The notes beneath the pieces were generated by a model that was not told where the DNA came from, searched no databases, and was given only the letters and a program-made list of their open reading frames with translations. A program made the position numbers and the translations under genes. This document shows, in pieces, positions 22,855-33,586 of a DNA stretch of 64,000 nucleotides (its first letter is position 1; the number at the start of each line of letters is the position of its first letter). This stretch comes from Adiantum capillus-veneris (Eukaryota > Streptophyta > Polypodiopsida > Polypodiales > Pteridaceae). The stretch is from contig CM043950.1 of assembly GCA_014529385.2 (NCBI GenBank), positions 151,842,945 to 151,906,944 on the forward strand, in the 5' to 3' direction.

Positions 22855-23079
22855 TGTAACGTACTACCCACGACCAAGTAGGCTCAAATTTCAAGATGAT
22901 TTACCAATGCGTCAAAGAATCCAAGCAATCGCCTCAGAGAATCGGCGAGCAGCGTGCCACCTGGCAAGCCAACATCACTCCCGCAGGAGATCTAGTGGCC
23001 AATCTACCACCGTGAGACCTCTCCCTATCTCACCTTGGTTCATACTTGCAAACCCAATAAACGCAGCAAAAAATCGGCC
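22855..23079 (-). other. LTR2 internal non-coding remnant
   Basis: About 225 bases between the chromodomain and the gag start with no coding signal I can recognise. It spans the large internal deletion of the element. Confidence 0.4.
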
Positions 23080-23166
23080 CTAATTTGACCACTTTTTGGC
23101 AGGGCAAACATGCGGAATTTCTTGTCTGTCCTGTGAAGAGGAACCCTCTTCCATATTGTCGGCCAT
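23080..23166 (-). pseudogene. LTR2 gag start
   Basis: ATG at 23166, about 80 bases after the PBS, opens MADNMEEGSSSQDRQEIPHV and stops after 28 codons. It is homologous to the gag starts at 4685 (+) and 20106 (-). Confidence 0.65.
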
Positions 23167-23243
23167 AGTATACTTCCGCGTTCCTGTACTCTCTGTCTTT
23201 ACCCAAAACAATCGAAGCTCACTTCTTGAGGAAAAAGTGATTG

Positions 23244-23263
23244 ATATCCCAGCGATGGAACCT
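23244..23263 (-). other. primer-binding site of LTR2 element
   Basis: On the minus strand AGGTTCCATCGCTGGGATAT follows the LTR end GGTTTCA. It resembles the tRNA-Glu type sites at 4590 and 20172, with substitutions. Confidence 0.55.
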
Positions 23264-24787
23264 TGAAACCAGCCCATAGGGCGGTAGGCTTTGGCTTTCA
23301 CCCAGAATTCTTTACTTTAGACACACACACACAGAGAACGTGCAAAGGAAACCTGCAACCGGAATTAACATTTAAGCACACACACGACCTAGAAGCTAGA
23401 GTGCTCCGAGCATACGCCTGCTAGAACTCACTTCCACTGGCATAAACCCTCTGATTCTTGCCCAAAAACAGTAAATTCAGCACGCTGTATTTACTGGTTT
23501 TTGCCCTGTTTTCAACCCTAAACAGTCCCCGAACTGTTGTCTAACAGTGGGGCACGGTCCCCAATGATTCCGACACCATGGCAGCTGCAAAACAGTCCAA
23601 AAACAGTGCATACACAGCACTGAAAACGCACCTGTACGGTGAGGTTATGACCCTCACCAGTGCTTGCTTTGGAGTAGCAGTTAGTCCCCTGTTCCTGCTC
23701 AAGGAGGCTCTTGCCTCAGCACAAAAGCATGAAACCACACAGCTGTACATCAGTCACATGAAGAGCCCTCTTGTGGGGCATCACATAACTACACGTAGGG
23801 GAGAGAGACAGCAGTGTGTAGTGTGCAGGGCATCACTCCTAGCACCACACTATACATGAGAGGGAAAGAAAGCACTTCATAGCTCTTAACCTTGACAGGT
23901 TCTCAATGAAGCATCCCCCCAGCATAAATCGAGTGTCCCCTCTTCTGTGCTTGACCTGTAATGCATCTGTGAACAAATAGATGCAAAAGGGGAAGATTTC
24001 CATGGCTACCAAAACCTGCGAATCGCTGAAAACGCAGCAAAACAGCCATGTATACACGCATCTGATGCCTTCCAATGTTGAAAATGAGCTCCTCGGTCCT
24101 AGGTAAAGTCATGGGAAGCTCAAAAATGGAGAGAAATGGCTGGAAATCAGAGTAATCAGCCTCCAAAAACTACTCCAAAAAGTCAGTTACGAGTTCTCTT
24201 CTACCAAACTTGGTAAATTGGCCAAAAAGTACCACTGGGCACTCATGCATGCAATTTCTCCGCATTGGGCTTCCTGCTTAAAAATCTCTCAACTGGTGCA
24301 TCAGTTGACTTTGCAACAAAGTAATAAAATGTTCCCCTTGTCATTCTGAAGCTAATGACGCGAATAGATTTCATGGCCCAAAATAGCAGTTCCCTAAATT
24401 TTAGAGAATGCTTCCATTGGACTCACTGGTCATCTGACCATCTTTCACCATTGGGACCACGTCCAAAAATGCAATGTAGCCCAGTTCTCGGGTGATTTTC
24501 TCTGGGTGACCCCACCTTGACTTTATGCCTTTATTGAGTTCACTTCCTAGTATCCACCAACTTGCTAAGTGCAAGAGGGGACCTACATGATCTTGAACTG
24601 AGCCCAGACATCCCCTTACTATACGAATTCCAATGTCGACCAACTTCCCGTCTACGGGTGAAACTACCGTTCACACTGCCATACAATGTCCAACCATTTG
24701 CAACTTCAAAAAGAGGGTCTCAAAAATTAAACAAAAATCATTGGAAAGAAACCAACTAAGGTTAGCAATTGCCACGTCCTCGTGACA
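23264..24787 (-). mobile_element. 5' LTR of LTR2 element
   Basis: 1524 bp; on the minus strand TGTCACGAGG… to …GGTTTCA. About 200 bases present in the 3' LTR (about 12440-12645) are missing near 23415, including the conserved AAATACC block. The rest matches closely. Confidence 0.88.
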
Positions 24788-25236
24788 GAAGGTCTCTTTT
24801 AATGAACAGATTGAGCGGTTTTGCTGCGGACTCCCTACAGAGATCCGAGACTACTGCCTAGAACAAAACTCGAATTCTATTCAAGAATTGATGGGTCATG
24901 CGAAGCGGGGTTTTGCGATATATTCGGGAAATTTGACTTACCCCACTAATGAGATCTTGACTCAGAGAACCCAACAAACCTCTAACAATGAAAGTAGAAA
25001 GAGAAAGAATTCCCAAGAAAAGAAAGATAAGGATACACGACCCTCGCTCACTCTTCGAGAGAGGGCCCATTACATCAAAGAAGGGAAGTGTTTTGGTTGC
25101 GGGGAACATGTGCGCGTCTCCGCAAAGTGTCCCAAAAAGGCACAGCAGAACAAAATGAAGACAGGCCAGAGAAAGCAGGACTGGTTCCAAATTGCATGGG
25201 TATTGACCCAAGCCTGATTGATGAAAGTACATAACT
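24788..25236 (+). pseudogene. E3 gag, 3' piece with first zinc knuckle
   Basis: After the TSD GAAGG the frame continues SFNEQIERFCCGLPTEIRDY, homologous to PLSEQIEKYCCGLLKKIRDY of the LTR1 gag. A basic segment (SRKRKNSQEKKDKDTR) and a knuckle CFGCGEHVRVSAKC follow. The knuckle's His is replaced by Arg (CX2CX4RX4C), which should abolish zinc binding. The frame ends at a TGA at about 25215. Confidence 0.85.
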
Positions 25237-25654
25237 TTGACGAGCTTGGGGCAAAGTGAAAGATCAAGAAGCCCTGATTTTCTTCGATGGAGGAGCCAAG
25301 GCCAGATGAAAGTAGGACTGGTTCCAGAAAGAATTCCCAAGAAAAGAAAGATAAGGATACACGACCCTCGCTCACTCTTCAAGAGAGGGCCCATTACATC
25401 AAAGAAGGGAAGTGTTTTGGTTGCGGGGAACATGTGCACGTCTCCGCAAAGTGTCCCAAAAAGGCACAGCAGAACAAAATGAAGACAGGCCAGATGAAAG
25501 CAGGACTGGTTCCAGATTGCATGGGTATTGACCCAAGCCTGATTGATGAAAGTACATAACTTTGACGAGCTTGGGGCAAAGTGAAAGATCAAGAAGCCCT
25601 GATTTTCTTCGATGGAGGAGCCAAGGCCAACTTCATTTCACCCGAATTGGCGGC
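25007..25654 (+). repeat. 324-bp tandem duplication across E3 gag and protease junction
   Basis: GAATTCCCAAGAAAAG at 25007 recurs at 25331, and the two copies run in parallel for about 300 bases through the knuckle and the start of the protease. The period of 324 is a multiple of three. The second copy carries the intact knuckle CFGCGEHVHVSAKC, the first has His to Arg. The copies otherwise differ by a few bases, so the duplication is recent relative to other E3 damage. Confidence 0.9.
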
Positions 25655-25960
25655 ACGGCTTGAGATTACACTCAATAGGATGGGACCACCAACAGAGGCA
25701 ATTCTAGCGGCACCCGGATGGGACATAGCCATTACACTTGTCATTGGCAAATTTCGGTTGCATTGTCAGGGGTATTGGGACACGAGGACTTTTACATAAT
25801 GCCCTTGGAAGGTTATGACGTCCTCCTAGGAGTCCCTTGGTACCATAAGAACAACATCGTGGTCAATTCTAGCGGGCAAAGAAAGTGACTTTGACAAATG
25901 AAAAGAGCCGAAAAATTGTACTTGATGTAAAACTGAAGGGCGGCTTCCGCCATTTCCAAA
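25561..25960 (+). pseudogene. E3 aspartic protease
   Basis: ALIFFDGGAKANFISPELAA gives the retropepsin core with D-G-G for D-S/T-G. A frameshift near 25795 leads to LEGYDVLLGVPWYHKNN. The reading frame is lost after about 25870. Closely related to the fragment at 1-640. Confidence 0.85.
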
Positions 25961-26930
25961 TTAATGAAATCCAGCCTCTTTGTTTACTCGATCTACTTGA
26001 AAGAGTTAAATGATGACCACAGAACGGACATGTTTGAACTTGATAGAGAAAGCCAAGATTTTCTCCACACTCATGCCGATTGCTTCTCTGAGGGCCTGCC
26101 AGGCGACTTGCCTTCATCTCGACATGAGGATCATACCATTGATCTGATACCTGGAAGCACACCACCAAACCGGCACCTTACCGTGTTAGCCGAGCCCAGA
26201 ATGAAGAGATTATGAACTAAGTGAAAGACCTTCTAGAAAAGGGTCTTATCCAGCCGAGTACTTCACCCTACTGCTCTCCGGTGTTGTTGGTTTTAAAGAA
26301 AGACGGATCTTGGAGAATGTGCGTTGATTACAGAGCTCTCAATAAAATCACCATCAAGAACACATTTCTGATTTTAAGGATCGATGATATTCTTGACCAA
26401 CTACAGGGATCCTCTTGTTTCAACAGGATTGATTTGAAAAGCGGATATCATCAGATCCGAATCGAGCCGGGAGATGTCTACAAGACACCCTTTTGAACGA
26501 GCTTTGGTTTATATGAGTTTTTGGTGATGCCTTTTGGCCTTATCAATGCTCCAGCGACTTTCAACCAAATAAAGGATAGGATTTTCGGAGAGTATAGATC
26601 ATTTGTCGGCACTTTCTTTGATGACATTATAGTCTTCTCCAAGGATTAAGCAGAACATGGACACCATCTGCTACACGTCTCTCAAGCATTGTGAGATCAC
26701 AAGTTAGTTATCAATGCCAAAACGAGACAATTTTTCTTGCGGGAGATACACTTTTTGGGACACATCCTCTCAACAGCAGGAGTACACATGGACCCAGCCA
26801 AGATTGAGACTATACGTGATTGGCCCGATTTGAAGAATGTTCATGAAGTTAGAAGCTTCTTGGGCTTATGTTCTTACTACCGACCGTTCATTGGAAAGTT
26901 TCCCCTTTGCACATTCTGACACAGAAAGGA
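25961..26930 (+). pseudogene. E3 reverse transcriptase
   Basis: A linker (DCFSEGLPGDLPSSRHEDHT) is followed by RT motifs [61 protein letters not shown], the catalytic FFDD ([13 protein letters not shown]) and FLGHILSTAGVHMDP. Stops or shifts lie at 26216, 26495, 26647, about 26692 and about 26917. All key motifs remain recognisable. Confidence 0.92.
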
Positions 26931-27461
26931 GTCCCTTTCTCGTGGGGACCCACAGAGGTGACAGCCTTTCAGAAAATGAAAGAGAAATTGACTATTGGAC
27001 CAGTATTGAGTTTGCCGGATTTGCAAAAGTCGTTCGAAGTATATTGTGATGCTTGTGGTCGTAGTGTGGGAGCCGTCTTAATACAAGAAGGCCATGTGAT
27101 TGCCTATAAAAGCCGATTGTTTTCAAGGCCAGAATTGACAGCACAGATATATGAGAAAGAGCTTTTGGCAGTGATCCATGCTCTTACTCAGTGGCGACAT
27201 TACTTACTCGGAGGCGATTTTACAGTTTTCACTGATCATCAAAGTTTACGCTCCTTCTCGTCAGAGAAGCAGCTTTCGAAAAAGCAGATACGGTGGGCTA
27301 ACATCTTGTTACAGTTTCACTTCCAGATTGTCCATGTTCATGGACAGAAGAACTTGGTGGCAAATGCTTTGTCTCACAAGCTGCTAGTCTTGGCTATTTC
27401 CGCGATTCATTATAGAAGCTTCGAGGACATGGTTGATCAGTACGCCACAGATCCGGATTTT
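26931..27461 (+). pseudogene. E3 RNase H
   Basis: An RNase H of the gypsy type: FEVYCDACGRSVGAVLIQ (Asp), YEKELLAVIHALTQW (Glu), VFTDHQSLRSF (Asp), then the tether QFHFQIVHVHGQKNLVANAL. It ends at the TSD TCAGA where a solo LTR5 interrupts the element. Confidence 0.92.
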
Positions 27462-27466
27462 TCAGA
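27462..27466. repeat. target-site duplication of solo LTR5 (left)
   Basis: TCAGA, identical to 28746-28750. Confidence 0.9.
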
Positions 27467-28745
27467 TGTTAGGTGCAGCGGAATGATTGTTTGCGCTTTG
27501 CTTTTATATGAGTGCTCCGAACTGTGCTCAAGGTTCCTTTTAGTTCTTATGGAAGGGAGAGCCTTCCGTTCTTGATGGAAAGTGCAATGATCACAAACAA
27601 AGCGAATGGACACTGTGCGTGCAAGTGTGTGAGACTGAGAGATAGAGAGAGAAGAGAGATACGACACCAGAGATGTTGTAAAACCCTCCTCCGAAGGCCC
27701 CACTCTCGTCGGTGAGAATGGTCTACTTGTGATTGCACAATCTGGTACAAATGGTATGCATGAGACTGATGCAAGTCTAGGCTATGTCAACGATGACGAC
27801 AGTGATGACGAAGTCGACCTAATGGCTGAAATCTGCAATCTTTCTACTGCTGTCCAAAAACGCTATGGGCTGAAATCTGCGAATGTCCTATCTGCTGACT
27901 TCTGACTCTATGTCGATGACAATGATGCGATGACGACGGGCTGAAAATGCAGATGCTGAAATCTGCGTTTTCTGGGCTGAAACTGTAAACCTTGCGGAAA
28001 CTGACCGTGCGGCGAGGAACTGCTGCGGGAAGGTGAGATCTGCGAGGTTCGGGACTTGATCTGCGATGTCTAAAGGCTGAATACTGAAAACGCTGGTGGT
28101 TCTTGACTTTCCGTCGCGATGAAGGTGCAAAACTCTAGGGCTGATCTCCAACCAAAAACGCTTGGGCTGAATTCTGGTGTTTCTGTCACTGGGATTCTAC
28201 AGATGCAAAAACGCTAGGCTGATCTGTTGTGGTCTTGTCGCCGTGGCTCTGCAAATGCAAAACGCTGGCTGATCTACGGTGGTCTGATCCAAAAACGCTA
28301 GGCTGTTGCTTGGGAGCAAAAACGCTAGGTCACTTGGAGGTTCTGCGGGGGTTCTGCTGAGAAGGTGCGTGTTGAGCATGTGCTCCTGCTGCCTCTTCTG
28401 CCAGAAAGTGCTAACTTGGGTTTGCTTATATATTAACTTGGCAAAATTGCCCTACCTACTTTTGTTGGAAAGTCACTTCAAAATAATAAGTGAAAAATAG
28501 GGAAAATAGGCTAAATGCACTGGAAAATTCCCCTAACTGAATCTGATGGATTCTGAAGCGAATACTGATGATCATGCTGTGTGCAACCGGAGGATATGCA
28601 TCTATGCTAAGTGACTGGGCATGCACAGTCTACGAATAGACTCACAAAAATGCCAGATCACTGCTAAATCTAGACTGATTGGACTGAACCCTGATCATGT
28701 TGTAGCTTGTCCATTGACACATAGGGTTGGATGTGTCACATGACA
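27467..28745 (-). mobile_element. solo LTR, family LTR5
   Basis: 1279 bp; on the minus strand TGTCATGTGACACATCC… to …CTGCACCTAACA, with perfect TCAGA TSDs. It is inserted between the RNase H and integrase of E3; without it the frame reads FSDV-FTRIQ across the junction. Several (A)AACGCT/AGCGTTTT motifs repeat within it (27860-28330), as in the LTR5 fragment at 3023-3597. Confidence 0.92.
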
Positions 28746-28750
28746 TCAGA

Positions 28751-29372
28751 TGTATTCACTCGAATACAGAATGAAGAGGTAGTAGCGGGATATTCCATAC
28801 GAAATGGCTACTTAATGAAGAAAACGATGTTGTGCGTTACACAGCCGTTGAGGGAAAAGGTTCTGACTGAATGCCATTGTCCACCTTTTACGGGTTATTG
28901 CGGCATCGACACCACCTTGAAGGGTGTGGAGCGTTACTTCTTTTGGCCGAGACTCAAGAAGGATGTCGACGACTTTGTATGCAGTTGCTTGGTATGCCAA
29001 AAGGTCAAGTTTGACAGACATAAAGCACAGAAATTGTTACAGCCTTTACCCATTCCCACCCGCCCCTGGGAAAGTACTGCTATGGATTTCATTTTTGATC
29101 TCCCAAAGACACAGTGCGGGCATGATGGCATTTGGACTGTCATCGACAGATTTAGCAAGCAAGCTCACTTCATTCCAATGAAGAAAACAATCAAGCCGCA
29201 TCATTTAGTGATTGCACAGATTTTCAGATTACATGGCATGCCTGAGACAATAGTCTCTGACAGAGATCCCCGATTCACGAGTTTGTTTTGGAAGGCTATT
29301 TGGGTGAACATTGGCACAGGGTTGCAGTTCTCGTCATCATTCCACCCACAGACAGACAGATGGGCAATCTGA
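28751..29372 (+). pseudogene. E3 integrase, zinc-binding and core
   Basis: The zinc finger reads ECHCPPFTGYCGIDT…CSCLVCQKVK; the second His of HHCC is Tyr here, so the finger is damaged. The core has the first Asp in AMDFIFDLPK and the second in TIVSDRDPRFTSLFWK. The third catalytic residue is lost at the HPQTDR…W frameshift near 29358. Confidence 0.9.
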
Positions 29373-30184
29373 GATTGCAAATTCAGTCGTACTGGATTTA
29401 TTGAAGTCTTACATTTATTGAAGTCTTACATTTCTGATCAGAAGACTCAATGGAAAAAAAAATTGCCCTTGGTGGAATTTGCCTACAATAACACGATACA
29501 CTCTTCGACGGGGAAGGCACCATTTGAGATCATTGAAGGTGCTCCAAAGGTTCCACCGTTCCTTAGCACGAAAGATAAGATTTTTGAAGCCGACCAGTAC
29601 ACAAGGGACTTAGACACTACATTTGCCAAGGTCCGGGAGGCTTTAGCAAAATCTCAGGAACGACACAAGAAGGCAGCAGATCGACATCGTCGCGATTTGA
29701 AATTAAAGGAAGACGATTGGGTGCTCTTACATTTTGAGAAGGCACACCTAAGAAAGAAAAAGGGGAAGAAGCGACTTTATCCGAAGATTAGCATGAGATA
29801 TTATGGCCCTTTTCAGATAAAAGAAAAGATAAATGATGTCTCCTTTAGACTGAAGTTGCCCGATACTTGGAAGATTTACAATGCTTTTCATGTGAGTCTA
29901 TTGAAGCCTTTTAAAGGCGATGTGCTCGATGATGGGGAGCCATATGAGCAACCGGAAAGCAAGGAGATAATCGTTCTAGAACACATATTGGCACACAAGG
30001 ACAGAAAGATTAAAGGTAAAGTGATTAGGCGGTTCTTGGTAAAGTTCAAGAACTATCCTGCATTGGATGCGAAGTGGATGGAGGAGGAGGACCTAGCAGA
30101 TACTCCTCAGATTTTGGAACTTTACCTTGAAGCATTCGGTTTAGCAAAGTCTACTCCGATAAAACCCCGATTTCAGCATGGGTG
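29373..30184 (+). pseudogene. E3 integrase C-terminus with chromodomain
   Basis: A 17-bp tandem duplication (TTATTGAAGTCTTACAT twice, about 29397-29430) disrupts the frame. From 29418 a 255-codon frame reads EFAYNNTIHSSTGKAPFEI, KKAADRHRRDLKLKEDDWVL, MRYYGPFQIKEKI, IYNAFHVSLLKPF, then the chromodomain (LEHILAHKDRKIKGKVIRRF; LVKFKNYPALDAKWMEEEDL). It ends at TGA 30183. Confidence 0.92.
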
Positions 30185-30725
30185 AATCTAGTGCAGCAGG
30201 TTTGCACAAGAGGGGAGTCACTCCACTCCTTTGTGAACGAATTACCCCGATTTTAAATAGAGTCACTGAGGTCCCCCTTTGAGTTTCAGGGATACTGATG
30301 GACTGACAATATTATGCTATATGACTTTATGAACTGGAGTTCCCGAAAATAAACATGATTGATTTGTACTTGACTTATTTGAGTGCATGAACTGAAAGAC
30401 GAAATGACTGCGGCATTTCAGTCTCATAAATCTCTATAGACATGATTGCAATAAGGATTAGTTAATCGGGTATCTGTGAGGTCCAGACTGGATCTAGATG
30501 CAATTACTGAATACGTTGCCGATTAATCATGGTCTACGATTTGGAATGAATTTATATGTGATTTGTCATGTGATGTCATGTGATGTCCGGTGATGCGATT
30601 GTCAATTTGTACAAGTGCTAGATGTGTCGTGTCTAGTGCGTCGGTACTAACAACCAATGTTTACTAAGACAGTTTATGGCCTCTCTTTGTTTTGCAAGCG
30701 TAATCGAGAGCGATTACAATTCTTA
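30185..30725 (+). other. E3 3' end, possible LTR, boundaries unclear
   Basis: GCACAAGAGGGGAG at about 30203 looks like a polypurine tract. GTCACTCCACTCCTTTGTGA follows, and a matching version occurs at 31695-31727. The stretch to 30725 is AT-rich, without coding signal, and is probably E3 LTR sequence, but I cannot find a second copy in the window to prove it. Confidence 0.4.
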
Positions 30726-31503
30726 TGTCACAAACTGGTGTGATGGCAGGCACCCGGACACAGAGAAATGCGTCGACAGGCAGCAGCAAAAAACTCGCTG
30801 GAAATCACACTGACAGGCTGGCACGTGGCAGTCCGAACGATTTTTGAGCAAAGCTTTTGGGGATAATTGCTTTTGTGTTAATAAGCTTTTGAGTTTATAT
30901 TTTTGGGGCTCTAGGGTCTTTTGGGCCTCATTGCTCAGAGCATCTGGACGCAGAGTCTGTGTCACAAACTGCTGACGTGTCAAGTAAAGAGCAGAGCCAA
31001 CCTGCAGATCACGGCCGAGGGGCCTAAACCCTAAGAAGAACAAGCAACAACAGAAGAAGAAGTCCTACCAACTTATGGAACCCCGTCCGATGGGGCCCAA
31101 GAGACATAAAGGATTAAAATAAAGCAGGTGCAGAGTCTGGAGTACCGGCTTGTACTGTGTTGATGCAATATAAAGAAAGGGGCGCCAAGGTTTGGGGCCA
31201 CTCTCTTGGGTGGAATTCCGCCACTCCGTGTCGTGTGTCGTCTCTCTTTCAGTTCAGTCGTTATTGAAGTGCTAAAGTCTGTACAGTCTGTTCTTTTCTA
31301 TTGGCACGTGGTGCCCGTCTTGTGACAGCCTGAGTGTGAGTTCCGAAGGACTCGCTTGTACTTTGCACACAGATTAATATAAAAAGAAATACCGAAAGGG
31401 GCACCAAACTTTGGGGCCAATACCTCTAGGCACATAACTACGCCGGGTCGTGTCGTCTTTTGTGAACTGTTTTAATTGACTTGGGGTGTCCAAGTTTGTT
31501 ACA
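30726..31503 (+). mobile_element. LTR4-family LTR interrupted by LTR3
   Basis: It starts TGTCACAAACTGG and ends AAGTTTGTTACA; the ends are imperfect inverted repeats. The first half (30726-30959) and the part after 31333 match the LTR4 fragment at 7493-7894. The conserved AAAGAAATACCGAAAGGGG block is at about 31381. I could not find a convincing TSD. Confidence 0.75.
30960..31327 (+). mobile_element. LTR3-family LTR, internally deleted, inside LTR4
   Basis: TGTCACAAACTGC… to …GTCTTGTGACA, 368 bp against 649 for the copy at 21841. It is flanked by GTCTG (30955-30959) and GCCTG (31328-31332), a TSD with one mismatch. The LTR4 fragment at 7810-7830 shows the empty site. Confidence 0.88.
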
Positions 31504-32250
31504 TATATATAAGTGTGTGTGTGTATATATAAATTTTCTAATGTACACATGCTCACACATTTAAGGCTAACAAGGATCCGTGACAAGTTACCACTTCTTT
31601 CATTGCCTATACAGCGCATATTACTAATGGCTTTCTATTGACCTTTATGTTAGCGACCTCTCCAAGAGTGCGCCGATCCAGTGTAGAGCCTGTTGCACAA
31701 GGAGACTCACTCCACTCCCTTGTCACAAACCAACACACATTGAGAATAGTCAACAGATTATGTCCTCCACATCTTTGGAGGTACTAAACTGAAGGTACTC
31801 TACCTGGTGACTCCTATATATGTGCGTATACTATCATTTGATAACTTGATTGTTGCAGCAGACACGTTAATGATCAACATTCCACTAAAGGCCAGCCTTG
31901 TAGAATTAAACCAGCAACGGGTTTTTTGAGCAAGGTGTACTTGCAAACTTGGAATAGAAATGATGAACGCAACTATAGTCTATGTTAAAGAACTAGTCTA
32001 TGTTAAAGAACTGTGAGAGTGTAGATTATGAAGACATTTAAGTGTCCTGAGACAATTAACTGTTGCACTTCAAAGGCTCTGAACAATGGATAACAAAACA
32101 CCGACACCGATGTCAAGCAGCTACATTCAAGACTTCCATCTTTTAGGACCCTAACCAGACAAGCTCTCACATTTATGTTAATGAGTTGTGTCAGAATAAC
32201 AAATACAGAATTTAGTCCTACCGACTGAAATAATCATGAATTTCATGACA
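31504..32250. other. non-coding, retrotransposon end remnant
   Basis: It begins with a short TA/GT-rich stretch (31504-31530). At 31682-31727 a second copy of the E3-type GCACAAGGAGACTCACTCC motif is followed by TGTCACAAACC, so another degraded element end lies here. No coding signal is seen to 32250. Confidence 0.4.
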
Positions 32251-32253
32251 CTC

Positions 32254-32300
32254 TCAATTGACACACCCACACACACACATGCATCGACTGTAGAAGAGCC

Positions 32301-32340
<40 letters not shown>

Positions 32341-32373
32341 CATACACACACACACACACAGCACCGGGAGTAC
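32254..32373 (-). other. start of intron 1 of the pyruvate kinase gene
   Basis: It begins with the donor GTACTC at 32373. Close to the donor it contains (CA)n (32343-32360) and (CT)n (32303-32337) runs in plus-strand terms. No acceptor or second exon is identified in the 32 kb downstream within the window. Confidence 0.5.
32303..32337. repeat. (CT)n microsatellite
   Basis: About 17 CT units inside the presumed intron. Confidence 0.95.
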
Positions 32374-32619
32374 CTTTGTGTCAAGCATGACAGCGCACAT
32401 GATTTGAGTGTTTTGCTGGGCTATGTGTAGATTGTCGAGAGTTTCCTGGTGGTACTCGTGCGAGCCATGGGAAAAGTTGAAGCGGGCGATGTTCATCCCG
32501 GCGCGCAAAAGACGCTCGATAATACCCACATCACGCGACTTTGGGCCAAGGGTGCACACAATTTTGGTTTTGGGTATGCCGCCATCGCTCTTGGTCGCTC
32601 TGTGGAGCAGCTCGTCCAT
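32374..32619 (-). CDS. pyruvate kinase, cytosolic type, exon 1
   Basis: ATG 32619 opens 82 codons: a short N-terminus (MDELLHRATKSDGGI), then PKTKIVCTLGPKSRDV, the strictly conserved MNIARFNFSHGSHEYHQ and QIMCAVMLDTK. These are the first beta strand and the substrate/metal-site Arg-Asn-Phe-Ser-His segment of the pyruvate kinase A domain. There is no transit peptide, so it is the cytosolic isoform type. The reading ends at AAG|GTACTC, a splice donor where plant genes continue with the conserved GPEIRTG. The enzyme converts phosphoenolpyruvate and ADP to pyruvate and ATP. No stop or shift is seen in the exon. Further exons are not found in the window, so this is either a gene with a very long intron or an orphan exon. 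Confidence 0.85.
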
Positions 32620-32900
32620 CTCTGTCGTTCTCTCTCTCTCTCTCTCTCTCGCGAGCGCTCAACGAAGGACCGAAGGTGTTGCTGACCTTTGCCTGTGTCT
32701 CGGGAGCTGCCACCAATAATTCAACGCTTAGGCCTTAGGGGCAAGTGGGCCACTCGTGGAAAAGCAGGCACCCACACCAATAGTTTGGTTATTTTTTTAG
32801 AGACACGCGAAAGTAGGGGTACTAGCTAGGGGGAAATCGAAAAAAATAAGTAAAATGGTCACGGCGGCTTTCTAAAACAATAAGAAAGTGATAAAATCAT
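32620..32900 (-). promoter_or_regulatory. presumed 5' UTR and promoter of pyruvate kinase
   Basis: In minus-strand terms a GA-rich leader ((GA)n at 32629-32650) lies just before the ATG. Further upstream there is an ATTGG box and an AT-rich TAAAAAAATAACC stretch (about 32790-32806) that could serve as a TATA element. Positions are suggestive only. Confidence 0.35.
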
Positions 32901-33539
32901 TAATTGAGTTTAACTAGTCTATAGAAGGTGCAAAGAAGAAAATCAAAAGTACTAGCAAATTTTTTGAAATTTACAAGATTTTTTATATATGTATGTGTAT
33001 ATATAAATTAATTATATATTTAAATACATGTGTGTATGTATAGAATTTATTAGAATTATGCAAAGTCAAGCTTTACTTTAGCATTCTAAAACAATAGAAT
33101 GCCAAAGAAGTCAAGCCATGTGAGGATTTGAAATGAAAGATGAAATAAAAACATAGATTAATATTTTAAAAGTCAAGCCATGTGAGGATTTGAAATTAAA
33201 GATGAAATAAAAACATCCATTAATATTTTAAAACCAAAATAATATTTAAGGTAGATCTCAATCTTCACTGAAAACATTGAAAGTATGCCTAACTCAACTC
33301 TTCTCAGGCTTCTTTTAGAAAGCCAAAAAAAAATAAAAATCTCAGGTGATATCTTCTTGGTAGCAATTGAAAACGGACATGTTGCACACAGTCAAGGATA
33401 AATGCAATGCGATAGTTGGTGAAATAGGGCAAAGTCCTCCACGCGTTGCAAGGCGGAGGGATCAAAAGCGCGCCTAGGGGTATCAACTGATAGAAAATTA
33501 AAAAATAGTGGAAATCTACGAAGATCTATCATTTGCAAG

Positions 33540-33540
<1 letters not shown>
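32901..33540. other. AT-rich intergenic, with 62-bp tandem duplication
   Basis: No coding signal. A 62-bp unit starting TCAAGCCATGTGAGG at 33111 is repeated at 33173. The two copies are nearly identical and run to about 33232. Confidence 0.7.

Positions 33541-33543
<3 letters not shown>

Positions 33544-33584
<41 letters not shown>
33544..33584. repeat. (CT)n microsatellite
   Basis: About 20 CT units. Confidence 0.95.

Positions 33585-33586
<2 letters not shown>

Larger units (their letters stand above)
12320..24787 (-). mobile_element. LTR2 element (deleted gypsy), host of the LTR1 insertion
   Basis: Minus-strand retrotransposon with perfect GAAGG TSDs. Its 5' LTR is 23264-24787. The 3' LTR is 12320-13383 plus 21641-21789, split by the LTR1 element. 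The LTRs begin TGTCACGAGG and end GGTTTCA. The internal part (21790-23263) keeps only a PBS, the first ~28 gag codons, an integrase chromodomain piece and a polypurine tract; the rest of gag-pol is deleted. Each LTR has its own deletion: the 5' LTR lacks about 200 bp including the conserved AAATACCG block, and the 3' LTR lacks about 450 bp. The element could not move on its own. Confidence 0.88.

Noticed and set aside
30721-31508. A clean TSD for the LTR4 copy
   Set aside because: The left flank TCTTA has no match at the right end, which runs into TA repeats, so no TSD is claimed.
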